NCBI RefSeq assembly: GCF_002000085.1
Contig: NZ_MUZU01000002.1
Span: forward strand, 124,001-188,000
Length of the DNA: 64,000 nucleotides
Direction: 5' to 3'
DNA from: Pseudocolwellia agarivorans
GTDB lineage: Bacteria; Pseudomonadota; Gammaproteobacteria; Enterobacterales; Alteromonadaceae
Shown here: piece by piece, positions 47,820 through 58,500 of the stretch
Layout of the letters: each line of letters begins with the position of its first letter
Position numbering within the stretch: position 1 is the first letter of the stretch
Notes under the pieces: generated by a model
Told to the model about the DNA's origin: nothing
Database searches by the model: none
What the model saw: only the letters and a program-made list of their open reading frames with translations
Position numbers and translations under genes: made by a program

Positions 47820-47864
47820 ATATTATTAATGATATATTTATGTTTTTTATATCATTAATAATAT
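47820..47864. repeat. AT-rich perfect inverted repeat upstream of lacI
   Basis: ATATTATTAATGATATA (47820-47836) recurs perfectly inverted at 47848-47864 around an 11-base T-rich spacer. It is 32 bases upstream of the lacI start. It has one GC pair per arm, so a terminator is unlikely. A binding site, or a cruciform-prone DNA element, is possible. Confidence 0.6.
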
Positions 47865-48020
47865 GAATTCTATCTATTTTAATCGTTAATTCTATTAAAG
47901 GCTTGTTATTTTTTTAAGGTGATTTTTCTAAAATTTGTACTTGCCCCTATTCAAGGCGTTTAAAAAATCCATAAAGGAACTGCCCCCCACATCTTTAATG
48001 CTTACGGGGATAGCTATTAA

Positions 48021-49223
48021 TTATTCTGCGAGACGAGTGACTACAGCCACTTTACTGTGCAGTGTTTTATGCACTGGACATTTATCAGCAATCTCTAAAA
48101 ATCGTGCAGTTTCTTGCTCATTTAAGCTTCCAACAAAACTAATATTACGCACAATAGCTTCTATTCCACTTTGTTGTTCGCAATTTTCACAGTCTTCCTG
48201 ATAATTACGGGTATGTGTTAACTCAACTTTAATATGATCTACGGGGAGATTTTTACGCTGAGCATACATTCTTAATGTCATTGATGTACACGCACCTAAA
48301 CCAGCGAGTAAATGATCGTAAGGATCTGGGCCTGAATTTTTACCTCCAACTTTAACGGGCTCATCTGCCAACCAATAATGGCTTGCGGTACTCACATGTT
48401 GAGCAAACTTGTGATCTTTTTCTTCAACTAACACATGCCCTTGAGCAACAGTGCTTTGATACGTTTTAGTATCGCTTGGTACATATCTACTTGCCCAAGC
48501 GGCAATAACTTCTGCGGCGTATTCAGAATCCTTCTTATTACTTAGTAGATGATCGGCATTATCTAAACTAACAAAGCTTTTAGGATGAAGTGCCGCTTGG
48601 TAAATTTTTTCAGCTTCTGAAATATTAACCGTGCTATCAACAGGTGAATGCATAACGAGTAGTGCTTTTTTTAGCTTACTAATATGGCTATTTCCGTAAC
48701 TGTTAATATCGTCTAAAAACTGTTTTTGTATTTTAAAATTACGACCTGCAAGGCTAACTTCAGCTTCTCCATTTGCTTCAATATCATCAATATGAGCAGC
48801 AAAATTATGTGCGACATGCGCCGCATCTGACGGAGAACCAATAGTGACTACAGCAACAGACTCTTTCACTTTTTCAGCGACACCTAATACTGCAGCACCA
48901 CCTAAACTATGACCAATAAGTAATTTTGGTGCGCTATATTCCTTTCGTAAAAAATCAGCAGCAGCCACTAAATCTTGAATATTTGAAGAAAAATTAGTGT
49001 TGGCGAAGTCGCCGTCACTATTACCTAAGCCAGTAAAGTCAAAACGTAACACGGCAATGCCTTTAGCGGTTAATGCTCTACTGATACGAGATGCAGCGGC
49101 AACGTCTTTACCGCATGTAAAACAATGAGCAAACAATGCATAAAATTTAATATTCGTTTCAGGTGTTTCTAGTAGCCCACTAAGCTTGTGATCTCCACTG
49201 GTAAACTCTACTTTTTGGCGCAT
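48021..49223 (-). CDS. alpha/beta hydrolase-OsmC fusion protein
   Basis: This 400-residue protein fuses an alpha/beta hydrolase (about 1-255; nucleophile Ser106 in [27 protein letters not shown]) to an OsmC-type domain (about 265-400; [14 protein letters not shown] and [11 protein letters not shown] carry the two redox cysteines). OsmC domains reduce organic hydroperoxides. The architecture is known in proteobacteria. It is monocistronic, with lacI on the same strand downstream. Confidence 0.88.
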   Translation of the reverse strand: MRQKVEFTSGDHKLSGLLETPETNIKFYALFAHCFTCGKDVAAASRISRALTAKGIAVLRFDFTGLGNSDGDFANTNFSSNIQDLVAAADFLRKEYSAPKLLIGHSLGGAAVLGVAEKVKESVAVVTIGSPSDAAHVAHNFAAHIDDIEANGEAEVSLAGRNFKIQKQFLDDINSYGNSHISKLKKALLVMHSPVDSTVNISEAEKIYQAALHPKSFVSLDNADHLLSNKKDSEYAAEVIAAWASRYVPSDTKTYQSTVAQGHVLVEEKDHKFAQHVSTASHYWLADEPVKVGGKNSGPDPYDHLLAGLGACTSMTLRMYAQRKNLPVDHIKVELTHTRNYQEDCENCEQQSGIEAIVRNISFVGSLNEQETARFLEIADKCPVHKTLHSKVAVVTRLAE

Positions 49224-49560
49224 TAGTTATTCCTATTATTGGTAGTTTTTATTATCTAATCTGAACTCGATTTCGATATTTTTAACTTATGATCTAAGTT
49301 AATAGCTTTTCTTATTTCAATGAAAATTTCGGGTCAATAGCTAAAGAAACATTTATTAAACCGAGAGCTGGTTATCTAAACAGGTAAATAAAGCAAAATC
49401 TAGTTTTTACAGTATTAACATCAATAGAAGAGAGGTTATAGATAAAAAACATTTCATTATTCTTTATGAGAAACCTTTAACCATTAGGTATAAATTCTGT
49501 TAGCTAATAAAAAACATAAATAAAAATGAAAGGCGTGATTATTTAAGAAAGTGTAGAGGT
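49224..49560. other. intergenic region before the halogenase operon end
   Basis: These 337 bases lie between the DUF6445 gene end and the OsmC-fusion gene start, both on the minus strand. The region should hold the OsmC-fusion promoter. I see no gene, strong hairpin or palindrome. Confidence 0.5.
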
Positions 49561-50262
49561 TTATTTAAACTCCACAAAAAGATTAGCGGTTAATCTGCCT
49601 GTTGCAGGATCGCCATTAATATCAGTAACCGTATTCACTAAGGTTGAATGCAGTAATTGCCCCGGAAAAATAATTAAGCGATTTGGTTTGTAGGCTATTT
49701 TTTTATAACAAGTAAATTCACTGTGCTGTTCACCGCAGTAGTGAAAAGTATTTGTATTTAATGAATTAAAATAGTCGTCGGCACATCGATAAAAGTAATC
49801 TTTCGTACTGGCATCTATACGTTCTAAGCCACTTTTATTATTTTTGAAAAATCCAGTTCCACCGTGGTCGCCTTTGTTTAAATAATGAATAACAGCAATA
49901 AGGTTAGGATTAGGTGTATCAAAATGCGGCCACGATTGCATGGCCGAAATTTCATGAGGTTGCTTTGTTATAAGTGAAAAGTAATTGTCTTTGGGGGTGG
50001 GCTGTAAATGATTTGAAAGTTTATATACACGATATAATACTTCCATTAATGGCTTTAAATAGCCCACTACAAGCGCTTTGGGAATTACCGAACGAATGCC
50101 TGGATAATTGGTTATTTCATCAGGTTTAAATTGCCCGTTTCCAACAACACTGTCTGCTAATTCATCAAGGTTTTCCGCATAATTATCAATAATGATAACA
50201 GGCGTTTTATCTTGTCCTATGTATTCAACATTAAGCGTTGCATGGCGATTGATCTTAATCAC
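49561..50262 (-). CDS. DUF6445-family protein, 2OG-Fe oxygenase-like
   Basis: This 233-residue cytoplasmic protein shows an iron-oxygenase-like facial triad: His113-x-Asp115 in WPHFDTPNP, His205 in GQLLHSTLV, and Arg223 in TGRLTANLFV positioned like the 2-oxoglutarate-binding Arg. HYLNKGDHGGTGFF is also typical of that fold. Proteins of this type are labelled DUF6445. Last gene of the accessory operon, five bases after the first halogenase. Hydroxylation activity is inferred from motif order only. Confidence 0.65.
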   Translation of the reverse strand: MIKINRHATLNVEYIGQDKTPVIIIDNYAENLDELADSVVGNGQFKPDEITNYPGIRSVIPKALVVGYLKPLMEVLYRVYKLSNHLQPTPKDNYFSLITKQPHEISAMQSWPHFDTPNPNLIAVIHYLNKGDHGGTGFFKNNKSGLERIDASTKDYFYRCADDYFNSLNTNTFHYCGEQHSEFTCYKKIAYKPNRLIIFPGQLLHSTLVNTVTDINGDPATGRLTANLFVEFK

Positions 50263-50267
50263 AATAA

Positions 50268-51758
50268 TTACATGACACTTGATTGGCAGTAGTTTTTAAT
50301 AAATTCGTTATGATCCGGAAAACTGTTTACACGACGTTCAATTGTCATTTTTATATTGTCTAAAAAACCTTTTAATTCAGCATCTGACATCATGTCGACG
50401 ATTTGATGATAATACTTAGGCATTAGGCCTTGCCCTATCATCACTTGGATCCAAGAAGTTTCACCAAACAATTCACGTTCTGTTCTATAAGCATTACCGT
50501 TTTCTATAAAAAAGTTAATACGCTGCTGTAAGCTTTCAGGTATTTCCATATTTTTGCAGTAACGCCAAAATGCACTATCCGTACGTTGTGTTACATGATA
50601 ATGCAACACAATAAAATCTCTAATGTTATCTATTTCAAAACGCATTTTGTTATTAAAATCGTCAATATTTGCTTGCTCCATATTTTTTGAAGGCAAGTTT
50701 TGCATTAAGCGAATAATACTCTGTTGAATTAAGTGAATACTGGTTGATTCTAGTGGCTCAATAAACCCACTGGAAAGCCCTACAGCAACACAGTTTTTAT
50801 TCCAATGTTTACGACGGGTTCCTGTTTTAAATTTGATAACACGCGGTTCATTAAGTAACTCGCCTTCTATATTATTAAGCAATAATTCTTTAGCGTCTTC
50901 GTCTGATAAATGCTTACTACAAAACACAACACCATTACCCATTCTATTTTGTAGCGGTATTTGCCATTGCCAACCTGCTTTATGAGCAATAGAACGAGTG
51001 TATGGTACAGTTTTATTATGTATTTTTGTTTGTACTGCAATAGCACTATCGCACGGTAACCAATGGCTCCAATCTTCGTAACCGGTATGTAAGGCTTGTT
51101 CAATCAACAATCCTTTAAAGCCAGTACAATCGATAAATAAATCGCCTTCAATTACCTTACTGTTATCTAATGCTATTGATTGAATAAAGCCGTTTGCTTC
51201 ATTAACGTTAACTTGATTAATTTTACCTTCAACACGTTTAACGCCATACTCTTCAGCCATACCTCTTAAAAACTTAGCGTATAAGCCTGCATCAAGATGA
51301 TAAGCATAATTACGATCTTGGTTAGGTATAACAGCAAATTTACCGCGTCTGCTTGCTACATGCTCAGGGCAATAATCACCAATTTCGCTAACGATGCCTT
51401 GCTGCTTTCCTTTAACCCAAAAATGTTGAAAACCTGCAGCCCAACAGCCCTGACCTAAATACCCAAAGGAATGAATGTAGTCTTGATTTACATCGCGCCA
51501 ATTTTCAAAAGAAATACCTAATTTAAAAGTAGCGTTAGTCGCTTTCATTACATCGGATTCTTTGATTTTTAAGAGATCATGAAAAATATGCAATGACGGA
51601 ATAGTCGCTTCACCTACACCAACCGTAGGAATAAGATCTGACTCAACTAAAGTAATGTTTAAATTTTTGCCTAGTAACTTTCCTAATGCTGCAGCTGCCA
51701 TCCAACCTGCCGTACCACCGCCGGCAATAACCACATTTTTAATTGCTGATGAATTCAT
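50268..51758 (-). CDS. flavin-dependent tryptophan halogenase family protein, canonical motifs
   Basis: This 496-residue protein has the FADH2-binding GGGTAGWMAA (13-22), GEATIP (49-54), Lys79 in NATFKLGISF aligned with the catalytic Lys79 of PrnA, the WQWQIP motif at 263-268 (the halogenase WxWxIP) and Glu337 in GFIEPLEST, the counterpart of PrnA Glu346. All hallmark residues are present, so flavin-dependent halogenation of an indole-type substrate is possible. It needs a flavin reductase that is not in the window. It lies between the cupin-like and DUF6445 genes, with a second, divergent halogenase in the same operon. Confidence 0.85.
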   Translation of the reverse strand: MNSSAIKNVVIAGGGTAGWMAAAALGKLLGKNLNITLVESDLIPTVGVGEATIPSLHIFHDLLKIKESDVMKATNATFKLGISFENWRDVNQDYIHSFGYLGQGCWAAGFQHFWVKGKQQGIVSEIGDYCPEHVASRRGKFAVIPNQDRNYAYHLDAGLYAKFLRGMAEEYGVKRVEGKINQVNVNEANGFIQSIALDNSKVIEGDLFIDCTGFKGLLIEQALHTGYEDWSHWLPCDSAIAVQTKIHNKTVPYTRSIAHKAGWQWQIPLQNRMGNGVVFCSKHLSDEDAKELLLNNIEGELLNEPRVIKFKTGTRRKHWNKNCVAVGLSSGFIEPLESTSIHLIQQSIIRLMQNLPSKNMEQANIDDFNNKMRFEIDNIRDFIVLHYHVTQRTDSAFWRYCKNMEIPESLQQRINFFIENGNAYRTERELFGETSWIQVMIGQGLMPKYYHQIVDMMSDAELKGFLDNIKMTIERRVNSFPDHNEFIKNYCQSSVM

Positions 51759-51814
51759 GATGTAATTCCTACTATGTTAATAGTGCTAAAAGTAAGAGCC
51801 TCTAAAAAGTGGCA

Positions 51815-52831
51815 CTAACGTCTTAATTTGTTTTGTAAATTTGCCCTTAAGGCTCTAGCTTGTAATTCGTCTAACGGGCTATTAAGAATGCTCTTTGCAC
51901 TGTTTGTAATATGATTAAAATTGTCTTTTTCATACTCAAAAACATAATGATCAAATAAATGTTTCCATGCATTACGCTGTGCTGTAGGCAAATCTCTAAT
52001 ACTTAATATTGCGTGATGAAGTGCATCGGTAGGGTTTCCCATATAATTGGGGCTTGTTCTCCACCAGTGGTTAAGTAATACGTTAAGATCGCCCAAACCT
52101 TCTACATAATGAAACCACATACTCGGTAGTACAATAGCATCGCCGGCTTCAAGCTCTGCAACCATAGCGTTATCGATAGCGTCTTTAAACTTAGGAAATT
52201 GCTCAAAGTCTGGTTGCTCAAAATCAACCAAACTAATAGGTTGACCACCCGGTGCTTTATCTAATGGCCCACAATAAAGATTTTTAATTTGCTCAGGAGG
52301 AAATAAGGTAAAACGCCTTTTACCCACCACACAACAAGCTAAGTTTTGTAAAAAGTCGAAATGTGCTGCAACCTTACTTTTATTACCTAACCATATGTTA
52401 TAAATGGCGTTAGACAACAATGGCGATGCTAATGTTTCTTCAACAAGACTTGGTAATATTTGTTTAATACTGGTTGAACCAATATAAATCGTTTTAGGTT
52501 GTCTACTGGCAGCTTGTTCGAGTATTTCTGTTAATACGTCACTTAATATTTGCGGTTTAGTTTTAAAATTAAAGCCGCTCATATCATCATTATAAAAAAT
52601 ACGCCCTTGTTCTTTAGGTGCTAAATAGCAGGTATTTACAGCAACACCTCTTTCCATTTTTTTTAGGTATTCAACTGCTTGCTCGTTAGACTGCTGTGCT
52701 GCTTTAACAATAGGCCAACTACTCCCAAAACCTTTAAGAATTAAAGGTTCATCAGACGTTAATATCGCTTCGCTAATATTATTAGGGGTTACGTCAAAAA
52801 GCGTTTTTACTGTATTTTTTATAAATAACAT
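51815..52831 (-). CDS. cupin-like / JmjC-type protein
   Basis: This 338-residue protein of the cupin-like (Cupin_8, FIH-related) group has His157-x-Asp159 in AAHFDFLQN and His241 in MWFHYVEGL, an intact iron triad. LEAGDAIVLPS precedes the last His. The family contains 2-oxoglutarate-dependent hydroxylases of protein side chains. It lies six bases downstream of the SapC-like gene and 56 bases upstream of the first halogenase. A protein substrate, perhaps the TonB receptor or SapC protein, is speculation from context. Confidence 0.8.
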   Translation of the reverse strand: MLFIKNTVKTLFDVTPNNISEAILTSDEPLILKGFGSSWPIVKAAQQSNEQAVEYLKKMERGVAVNTCYLAPKEQGRIFYNDDMSGFNFKTKPQILSDVLTEILEQAASRQPKTIYIGSTSIKQILPSLVEETLASPLLSNAIYNIWLGNKSKVAAHFDFLQNLACCVVGKRRFTLFPPEQIKNLYCGPLDKAPGGQPISLVDFEQPDFEQFPKFKDAIDNAMVAELEAGDAIVLPSMWFHYVEGLGDLNVLLNHWWRTSPNYMGNPTDALHHAILSIRDLPTAQRNAWKHLFDHYVFEYEKDNFNHITNSAKSILNSPLDELQARALRANLQNKLRR

Positions 52832-52837
52832 AAGTCA

Positions 52838-53569
52838 TTACTTAGATGTTATTTGGGCATTTTTTCGCGCGACTAAGTCATGAATATGCACTTGTGATGC
52901 TATCACCATATATATTGCTTGAAGAAATCCTGCATTGTGTAATCTTATTAACTTGTCTTGTGGGAGATTATTTAAATTATCTTCATTAATGGTATAAAAG
53001 CCCATTAACTGGTTTTTACTACCGTCATTTAATTCAATATCTAAAGTCACTGATTCCAATAACTCACAGGTAACCATCGCTTCGATGAAGTCATTATTTT
53101 CTTGTAAACCAAGGTGTAATGTTTCTAAAACATTCGCTATATGTTCTAAATAATCGCTGTTACCGCCATACTCCAAAAATAAATCGATACCTTGTTCTGT
53201 ATTTACTTTAGGGGAATCTAAATCAATGGTAATAACTCGTTCTTCCTCAGTTACACCGTCTTTTACTACGTTTTGTTGCCCTATATAAAAAGGTAACCTT
53301 TGCATGGATAACGGTATATAGGTTGCATCCCACTTGCCTTCTTTCAAAAATAAGTTATCGTCATTTTGAAAACCAAACAAGGTTACTGGCATAAACTGCC
53401 CAGTGTTACTGTCTTTTTGAAACAAGATAGGATAATGGGCTTGAGCACTTCTAAACTCCATAGGGAACGTTTGTGCATACCACACGTTGTCGCCCATAAC
53501 TGCTGAACGTTCAGCATTAATTTTTAAATTTTTATGTTCAATGTTATTTAGTAGTACATGGTTTGCCAT
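52838..53569 (-). CDS. SapC-family protein
   Basis: This 243-residue SapC-family protein is recognised by the N-terminal MANHVLLNNIEHKNLKI, then AQTFPMEFRSAQAHYPILF and the following FGFQNDDNLFL. It has no signal peptide or membrane helix despite the peptide-transport name. SapC proteins of this type recur beside TonB receptors with flavin halogenases and cupin-like proteins in marine gammaproteobacteria, xanthomonads and caulobacters. Its role is unknown. It lies 69 bases downstream of the second halogenase. Confidence 0.8.
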   Translation of the reverse strand: MANHVLLNNIEHKNLKINAERSAVMGDNVWYAQTFPMEFRSAQAHYPILFQKDSNTGQFMPVTLFGFQNDDNLFLKEGKWDATYIPLSMQRLPFYIGQQNVVKDGVTEEERVITIDLDSPKVNTEQGIDLFLEYGGNSDYLEHIANVLETLHLGLQENNDFIEAMVTCELLESVTLDIELNDGSKNQLMGFYTINEDNLNNLPQDKLIRLHNAGFLQAIYMVIASQVHIHDLVARKNAQITSK

Positions 53570-53638
53570 GAGATTCCCCGTTATCGTGTTGTAATGCTTA
53601 TTTTTAAGTTATTTATTATTTACGTATAAAACACCAAG

Positions 53639-55240
53639 TTAAATGCTTGTTAAACCATACTGTTTTATTTTATTAATAAGGTCTCTGTTAGACCCCATTG
53701 CTTTAACTAATTGCTGTCGTTTATTTTGTACATCAGCTAACAGTTGATGCATTAGTTGTGTGTTTTGATTATTTGGCCTTAATTGTTCTGTAGTAAAATT
53801 CATACCATACAAAATATACTGATAACTTGCCGCAGGAAACAAGGGGTTATTATGTGGAATATCGTATGAAGATGGTGGTTGAAACTTCCATAATTCCAAC
53901 ATGTCTTGTAAAGATTGAGGGATCGTTAACGGATCTTTATTATCAAGCCAATAACTAGAATCCGTTCGTTTAGATAACACATAATGCAACTTTAAAAACT
54001 CAATAATTTGCTGCCAATGCTGAGTAAATTTTTCATTAAAGCGTTTAGCTATTATTTCCATGGTGAGTTTAGTTGTTGGTAACTGTTCGCTGATCATTTG
54101 TGCCGCTTGTTCAACCATAGCTAACGCCGAAGCTTCTAATGGCTCAATAAAACCAGCCGACATACCTACTGCAACACAATTACGATGCCAAAACTTTTTA
54201 TAATACCCCGGTTCAAAAGAGAGTTTTCTTATAGAAAGATCATCAAGATTTACACTGGTACCTGACTGTTTTATATAGTTCAGTAATTCTTGCTCAGCAC
54301 TTTCATCGCTAATATGACGACTAGAAAACACATGTCCTACACCACGACGAGATTGTAAACCTATGTCCCAAATCCAACCGGCTGTTTGTGCGGTTGAAAG
54401 TGTACTTGAAGCAATTGTTGCTTCTGGAGTTTCATAGGGTATTTGAACCGCAAGCGCAGAGTCATTAAACAATACCGATTTTTTTGAACAAAACTCAATA
54501 TTATAATGTTTACCTAACAAGAGTGATTGCGCCCCTGAACAATCAACAAATAAGTCCCCTTCAATAGCGCCTGCGGTGTCGGTACTTAAAGAAGAAATAT
54601 CATCACATAGATCATTATTTATTTGGGTAATATGTGCTGAAATATACTGAACACCGAGTTTATTTAAACAGTGTTTTTTTAGTAGTTCAGCGAACTTACA
54701 GGCATTTAAATGATAACCATAATTAGCCACATAATCGTAAGCTTTATGAGTAATTTGTTTTGGCGCTAAATTTTGTTCACATAATATAGACTGAAAACAG
54801 ACTTGCTGTGCAAAAGTTTGAGACGATGAAATTAACGAAGACTGTTCACCAATATAAGTACCTAAATTTAATTTATTGATACCACTAGGAAGAGAAAAAG
54901 GGTGAAAATATGATTGCTTACTAAGGTCTGTATCTGCTTTAGCACACGGGGCATTTTTCCAGTGGATAAACTTAGAGGCTTGCTTAAAACTCGCATCACA
55001 ACAAGTAAATAAATCAGCTTCATTAATACCTATTGTTTTTAACGTTTCTCGCATTGAAGGCCAAGTACCTTCGCCTACCCCAATAGTAGGAACATTCGGA
55101 GACTCAATAACAGTAACCGATATAGAATTGTCTGATGAAGTAGAATTTGCCGATAAATGTTTAGCTGCGATCAGCCCAGCAGTAATCCACCCTGCCGTAC
55201 CGCCACCAACAATAACTATTTTTTTTATTTCTGACTGCAT
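53639..55240 (-). CDS. divergent flavin-dependent halogenase family protein
   Basis: This protein of about 533 residues starts at the ATG at 55240; a GTG three codons upstream (55249) is possible. Positions below count from the GTG. It keeps GGGTAGWITA, Lys89 in DASFKQASKF and Glu372. It differs at WIWDIG (292-297, Gly for the Pro of WxWxIP), GEGTWP for GEATIP, and EAS for EST after the catalytic Glu. These changes flank the chloride and substrate sites, so it may be a distinct subfamily with other substrate or chemistry. It heads the accessory operon, downstream of the TonB receptor and a terminator. Confidence 0.8.
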   Translation of the reverse strand: MQSEIKKIVIVGGGTAGWITAGLIAAKHLSANSTSSDNSISVTVIESPNVPTIGVGEGTWPSMRETLKTIGINEADLFTCCDASFKQASKFIHWKNAPCAKADTDLSKQSYFHPFSLPSGINKLNLGTYIGEQSSLISSSQTFAQQVCFQSILCEQNLAPKQITHKAYDYVANYGYHLNACKFAELLKKHCLNKLGVQYISAHITQINNDLCDDISSLSTDTAGAIEGDLFVDCSGAQSLLLGKHYNIEFCSKKSVLFNDSALAVQIPYETPEATIASSTLSTAQTAGWIWDIGLQSRRGVGHVFSSRHISDESAEQELLNYIKQSGTSVNLDDLSIRKLSFEPGYYKKFWHRNCVAVGMSAGFIEPLEASALAMVEQAAQMISEQLPTTKLTMEIIAKRFNEKFTQHWQQIIEFLKLHYVLSKRTDSSYWLDNKDPLTIPQSLQDMLELWKFQPPSSYDIPHNNPLFPAASYQYILYGMNFTTEQLRPNNQNTQLMHQLLADVQNKRQQLVKAMGSNRDLINKIKQYGLTSI

Positions 55241-55555
55241 ATCTACCACTTAAACGATTCAAAAATGTAAAAACAAATTCTATGTATTATTACCTGAGTT
55301 ACTTTTTACTTCTTTTAACTTTTCTGAAATCAGCGAATAAATAGGCTTAATATGAATTTAAAAGAAACAAAACACCTTAATGTTCATTTGACTATAACAA
55401 GTTAATTTTCCAATTACTAGTAACATTATGGAATACTTTTACTAATTTAACCGAAAAAAAAGCCACTATAAAAGTGGCTTTTGATTATGTTCAGCTTCAG
55501 TTAGAAGCTTAACTTACGAGCTTAGATTACATACTTCATTTACATATTGTAAATA
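55241..55555. other. region between the TonB receptor and halogenase operon
   Basis: These 315 AT-rich bases hold the terminator at 55457-55482. The remainder should be the promoter region of the accessory operon. I see no copy of the TGACAAT-type palindrome here. Confidence 0.5.
55457..55482 (-). terminator. terminator or attenuator between TonB receptor and accessory operon
   Basis: AAAAGCCACT pairs with AGTGGCTTTT (55458-55467 with 55473-55482) around ATAAA, with a T run on the minus strand. It sits about 75 bases past the receptor stop. Confidence 0.8.
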
Positions 55556-58500
55556 TTAGAAGTTATATCTAGCACCTAACGCGTAACGCGCACCCGTTTG
55601 TGTTAATTGATAAGTCAATTGACTTACACGGCCTACATTTTTAGTGTATTCGTCAGTAATGTTAATACCTTCAAAAAATACAGTTAACCCTTCAACAGAT
55701 GGGATCTCGTAACTAATGTTGAAATCAAGTTGAGAATAAGCCTCTGTATAAATTGGAGCTGTTAAATCAGCATTTATACGACGCTCTGTTAAGTAGTTAT
55801 CTCGCCAGTTATAAGCAATACGTGCTTGTAAGCCGTCACGGTCATAAAATGCAACAACGTTAGCAGTATCACTTAAACCAACTAAAGCTTCAGTATCGCT
55901 TAGAGAGTTATTATCGTAGGCAAGGTCTGTATCAACCATAGTGTAATTCAATATACCACCAAAACCTGACTCACCAAATAAGTGTTGAACATTAAACTCT
56001 AGACCGTCAATTGTGTATTCGTTATCACCATTAACAGGCACATTAAGCCCAAATGTTACCGTGTTATCGGTAAGAGGATCACCAACAATAGTACCACCAT
56101 CTAACTCACCAAACTCATCAAATTTAGGCTGTACGTTTGGATCATCTGCATAGTTTTCGAATATATAAGTACGAATTTGTTGATTCGTTGATCCAGCGGG
56201 TAATGCTGCAACAGCAGCGTAAAATTTCTCACCATCTAAAGGATTAGGTAAGTTGTAAATTTGTGAATCTACGTTTGTAGTTGTTATCCAGTTAGTTACA
56301 TCTTTTCTGAAGTAACCTAATGATACATAACTACCTTCTTCGTAATACCATTCAGCTGAAATATCAAAGTTAACTGACTCTAACGGTTTGAGTTCAGGGT
56401 TACCTGTACTTCCTGAATAACCACTTAAACTACCGCCCGTGTTAACTGATGTTCCACCTTGTAAGCTATTATAGCTTGCGCGAGAAATTGTTTTACTTAA
56501 TGCTGTTCTTAGCGTGATATCGTCTGTTAAGTCTAAATTAATATTTAAAGTAGGTAAGACATAACTGTAATCAGCACTTTTAACTTGCGTTTCTATGCCT
56601 GTTACACCAGTAACGGCTGTTGAAGTTGCTTCACTCCAAATAACACTACTATAACCAGGGGCTGTTGCTCTAGAGTCTACTTTAGTTTTTTCATGACGAA
56701 GACCTAAGTAAGCACTAAATGGCATGTCGCCTAGTTCGCTTTCGTAATTAACTTGGAAGAAGAATGATGTTGTTTTTTCTTCAGTAAAGCGGTTGGTATC
56801 TGCATCAAAGTTAGATGATGGACAGAAATGACCTTCACCATTTGGTCCTGCTGAAGCACCTGCTGGAGCTAAACAATCGCCCCATAATGTATCAACGTTA
56901 GCTATCGGATCTGCAAATTCAGCAGCACGAACGATTTCATCAAAATCAGCAAAGAAAATACGATCGAATAAGTCATATTCTGACTGTGTCGCTGTACCAT
57001 CAAAGTTGCCTGGTTTTTCTTGAAACTTATCTAAGATAGTATCTTCGCGCCAATCAATATCAGCGAAATCACCTTCAACACCTACCCCGCCCCAATCAGC
57101 ACGTTGTACTTGGGTATGACGGTAGTGGTTATTTACGGTATTGACACCAGCACCAAAATCGATACTTAAATTGTCGTTAATAAAGTATTCACCGCTTAAT
57201 TGTGTTTGGTTAACTTCAGAAGAATATTTATCGTTTGCAAACCAACTACCTGATAAACGCATAGTTTCAGGATTAAATGACTCAATATCACCTGTTGCTA
57301 TACCGGGTAAACCGCCGGTTAAATCAACACCGGTACGAGTACGAGTGTATGAAGGTAATTGAATGTTGTTACCAGTACCGTGGCGTGGATCCGTAGCTCC
57401 CATTGAAGCTTCAGAGTCGTGATGATCTAATTCAAGTGTCAGCGCATCATTAACTTGCCACTCAATATTTAAACCAATTGAATCAGTTTTTTGCTCATTA
57501 CCCCAAGAACCAACAGTTAATGAAGTATCTTTAAGATCAGCATCACTGTTAATAGTATAAATTTCAGAGTAAACAAGTGGATATGCATTAGGTTCACCAG
57601 CCCAAATTGATTCACTTCTATCACCAGCGTAGTTAAACCATACAGAAGCATCTGTATGCTGTGTTTCAACCGTGTTACGAATTAAAGTATAATCTAAAGT
57701 AGCCGTAACATTTTCTACAGGTCTGTATTGTAAAACTAATTGACCGTTAACACGTTCGCGTTGACGTTCTTCAAAAACATAACGAGGTTGTTGTGGGTTT
57801 GAATAAATACCACTTGTTGGTCTATTTTTACCACCAGCTTCACCAGCAGGTACACCGCCCCAACCTGTGTTTGTGTACTCGCTTCCTCTATAACCTTGAG
57901 AATCGGTAAATTGTTGCATACCGCTTTCACGTTCTTGATAGCTACCAGAAATAGAAACACCAAATGTATCATCAGCAAACGTAGTAGAGTAAATACCGCT
58001 TAACTCGGGTGTAGTACTACCTTCATCTGTTGATGAATCATTAACTAATTTAACGCCAATTGATGCTTTTGTTTCTTTATAATTTAGAGGTTTATGCGTT
58101 TGTAGATCAATTGTTGCACCTATACCACCAGAGGTAACCGCAGCATTTGAGGTCTTATAAACCGTTACTGCTGAAACACTTTCAGATGCTATATTAGCAA
58201 AATCAAATGTTCTGTTACCGGTCGTTGTTGGTAACTGACGACCGTTTAACGTAATTAAATTGTTTGCCGCGCCAAAACCACGCACAGTAACTTGGCTACC
58301 TTCACCGTTGTCACGGCTGATAGAAACCCCCGTAATACGCTGTAAAGATTCAGCTAAGTTAGTATCTGGAAATTTCCCCATATCTTCAGCAGAAATAGCA
58401 TCAACAATACCTTCAGAACCACGTTTCAAATCCATAGCTCTGATTAAACCGCCACGTATACCTGAAACCGTAATAACTTCTACTTCTTTCGCTTCGCCTT

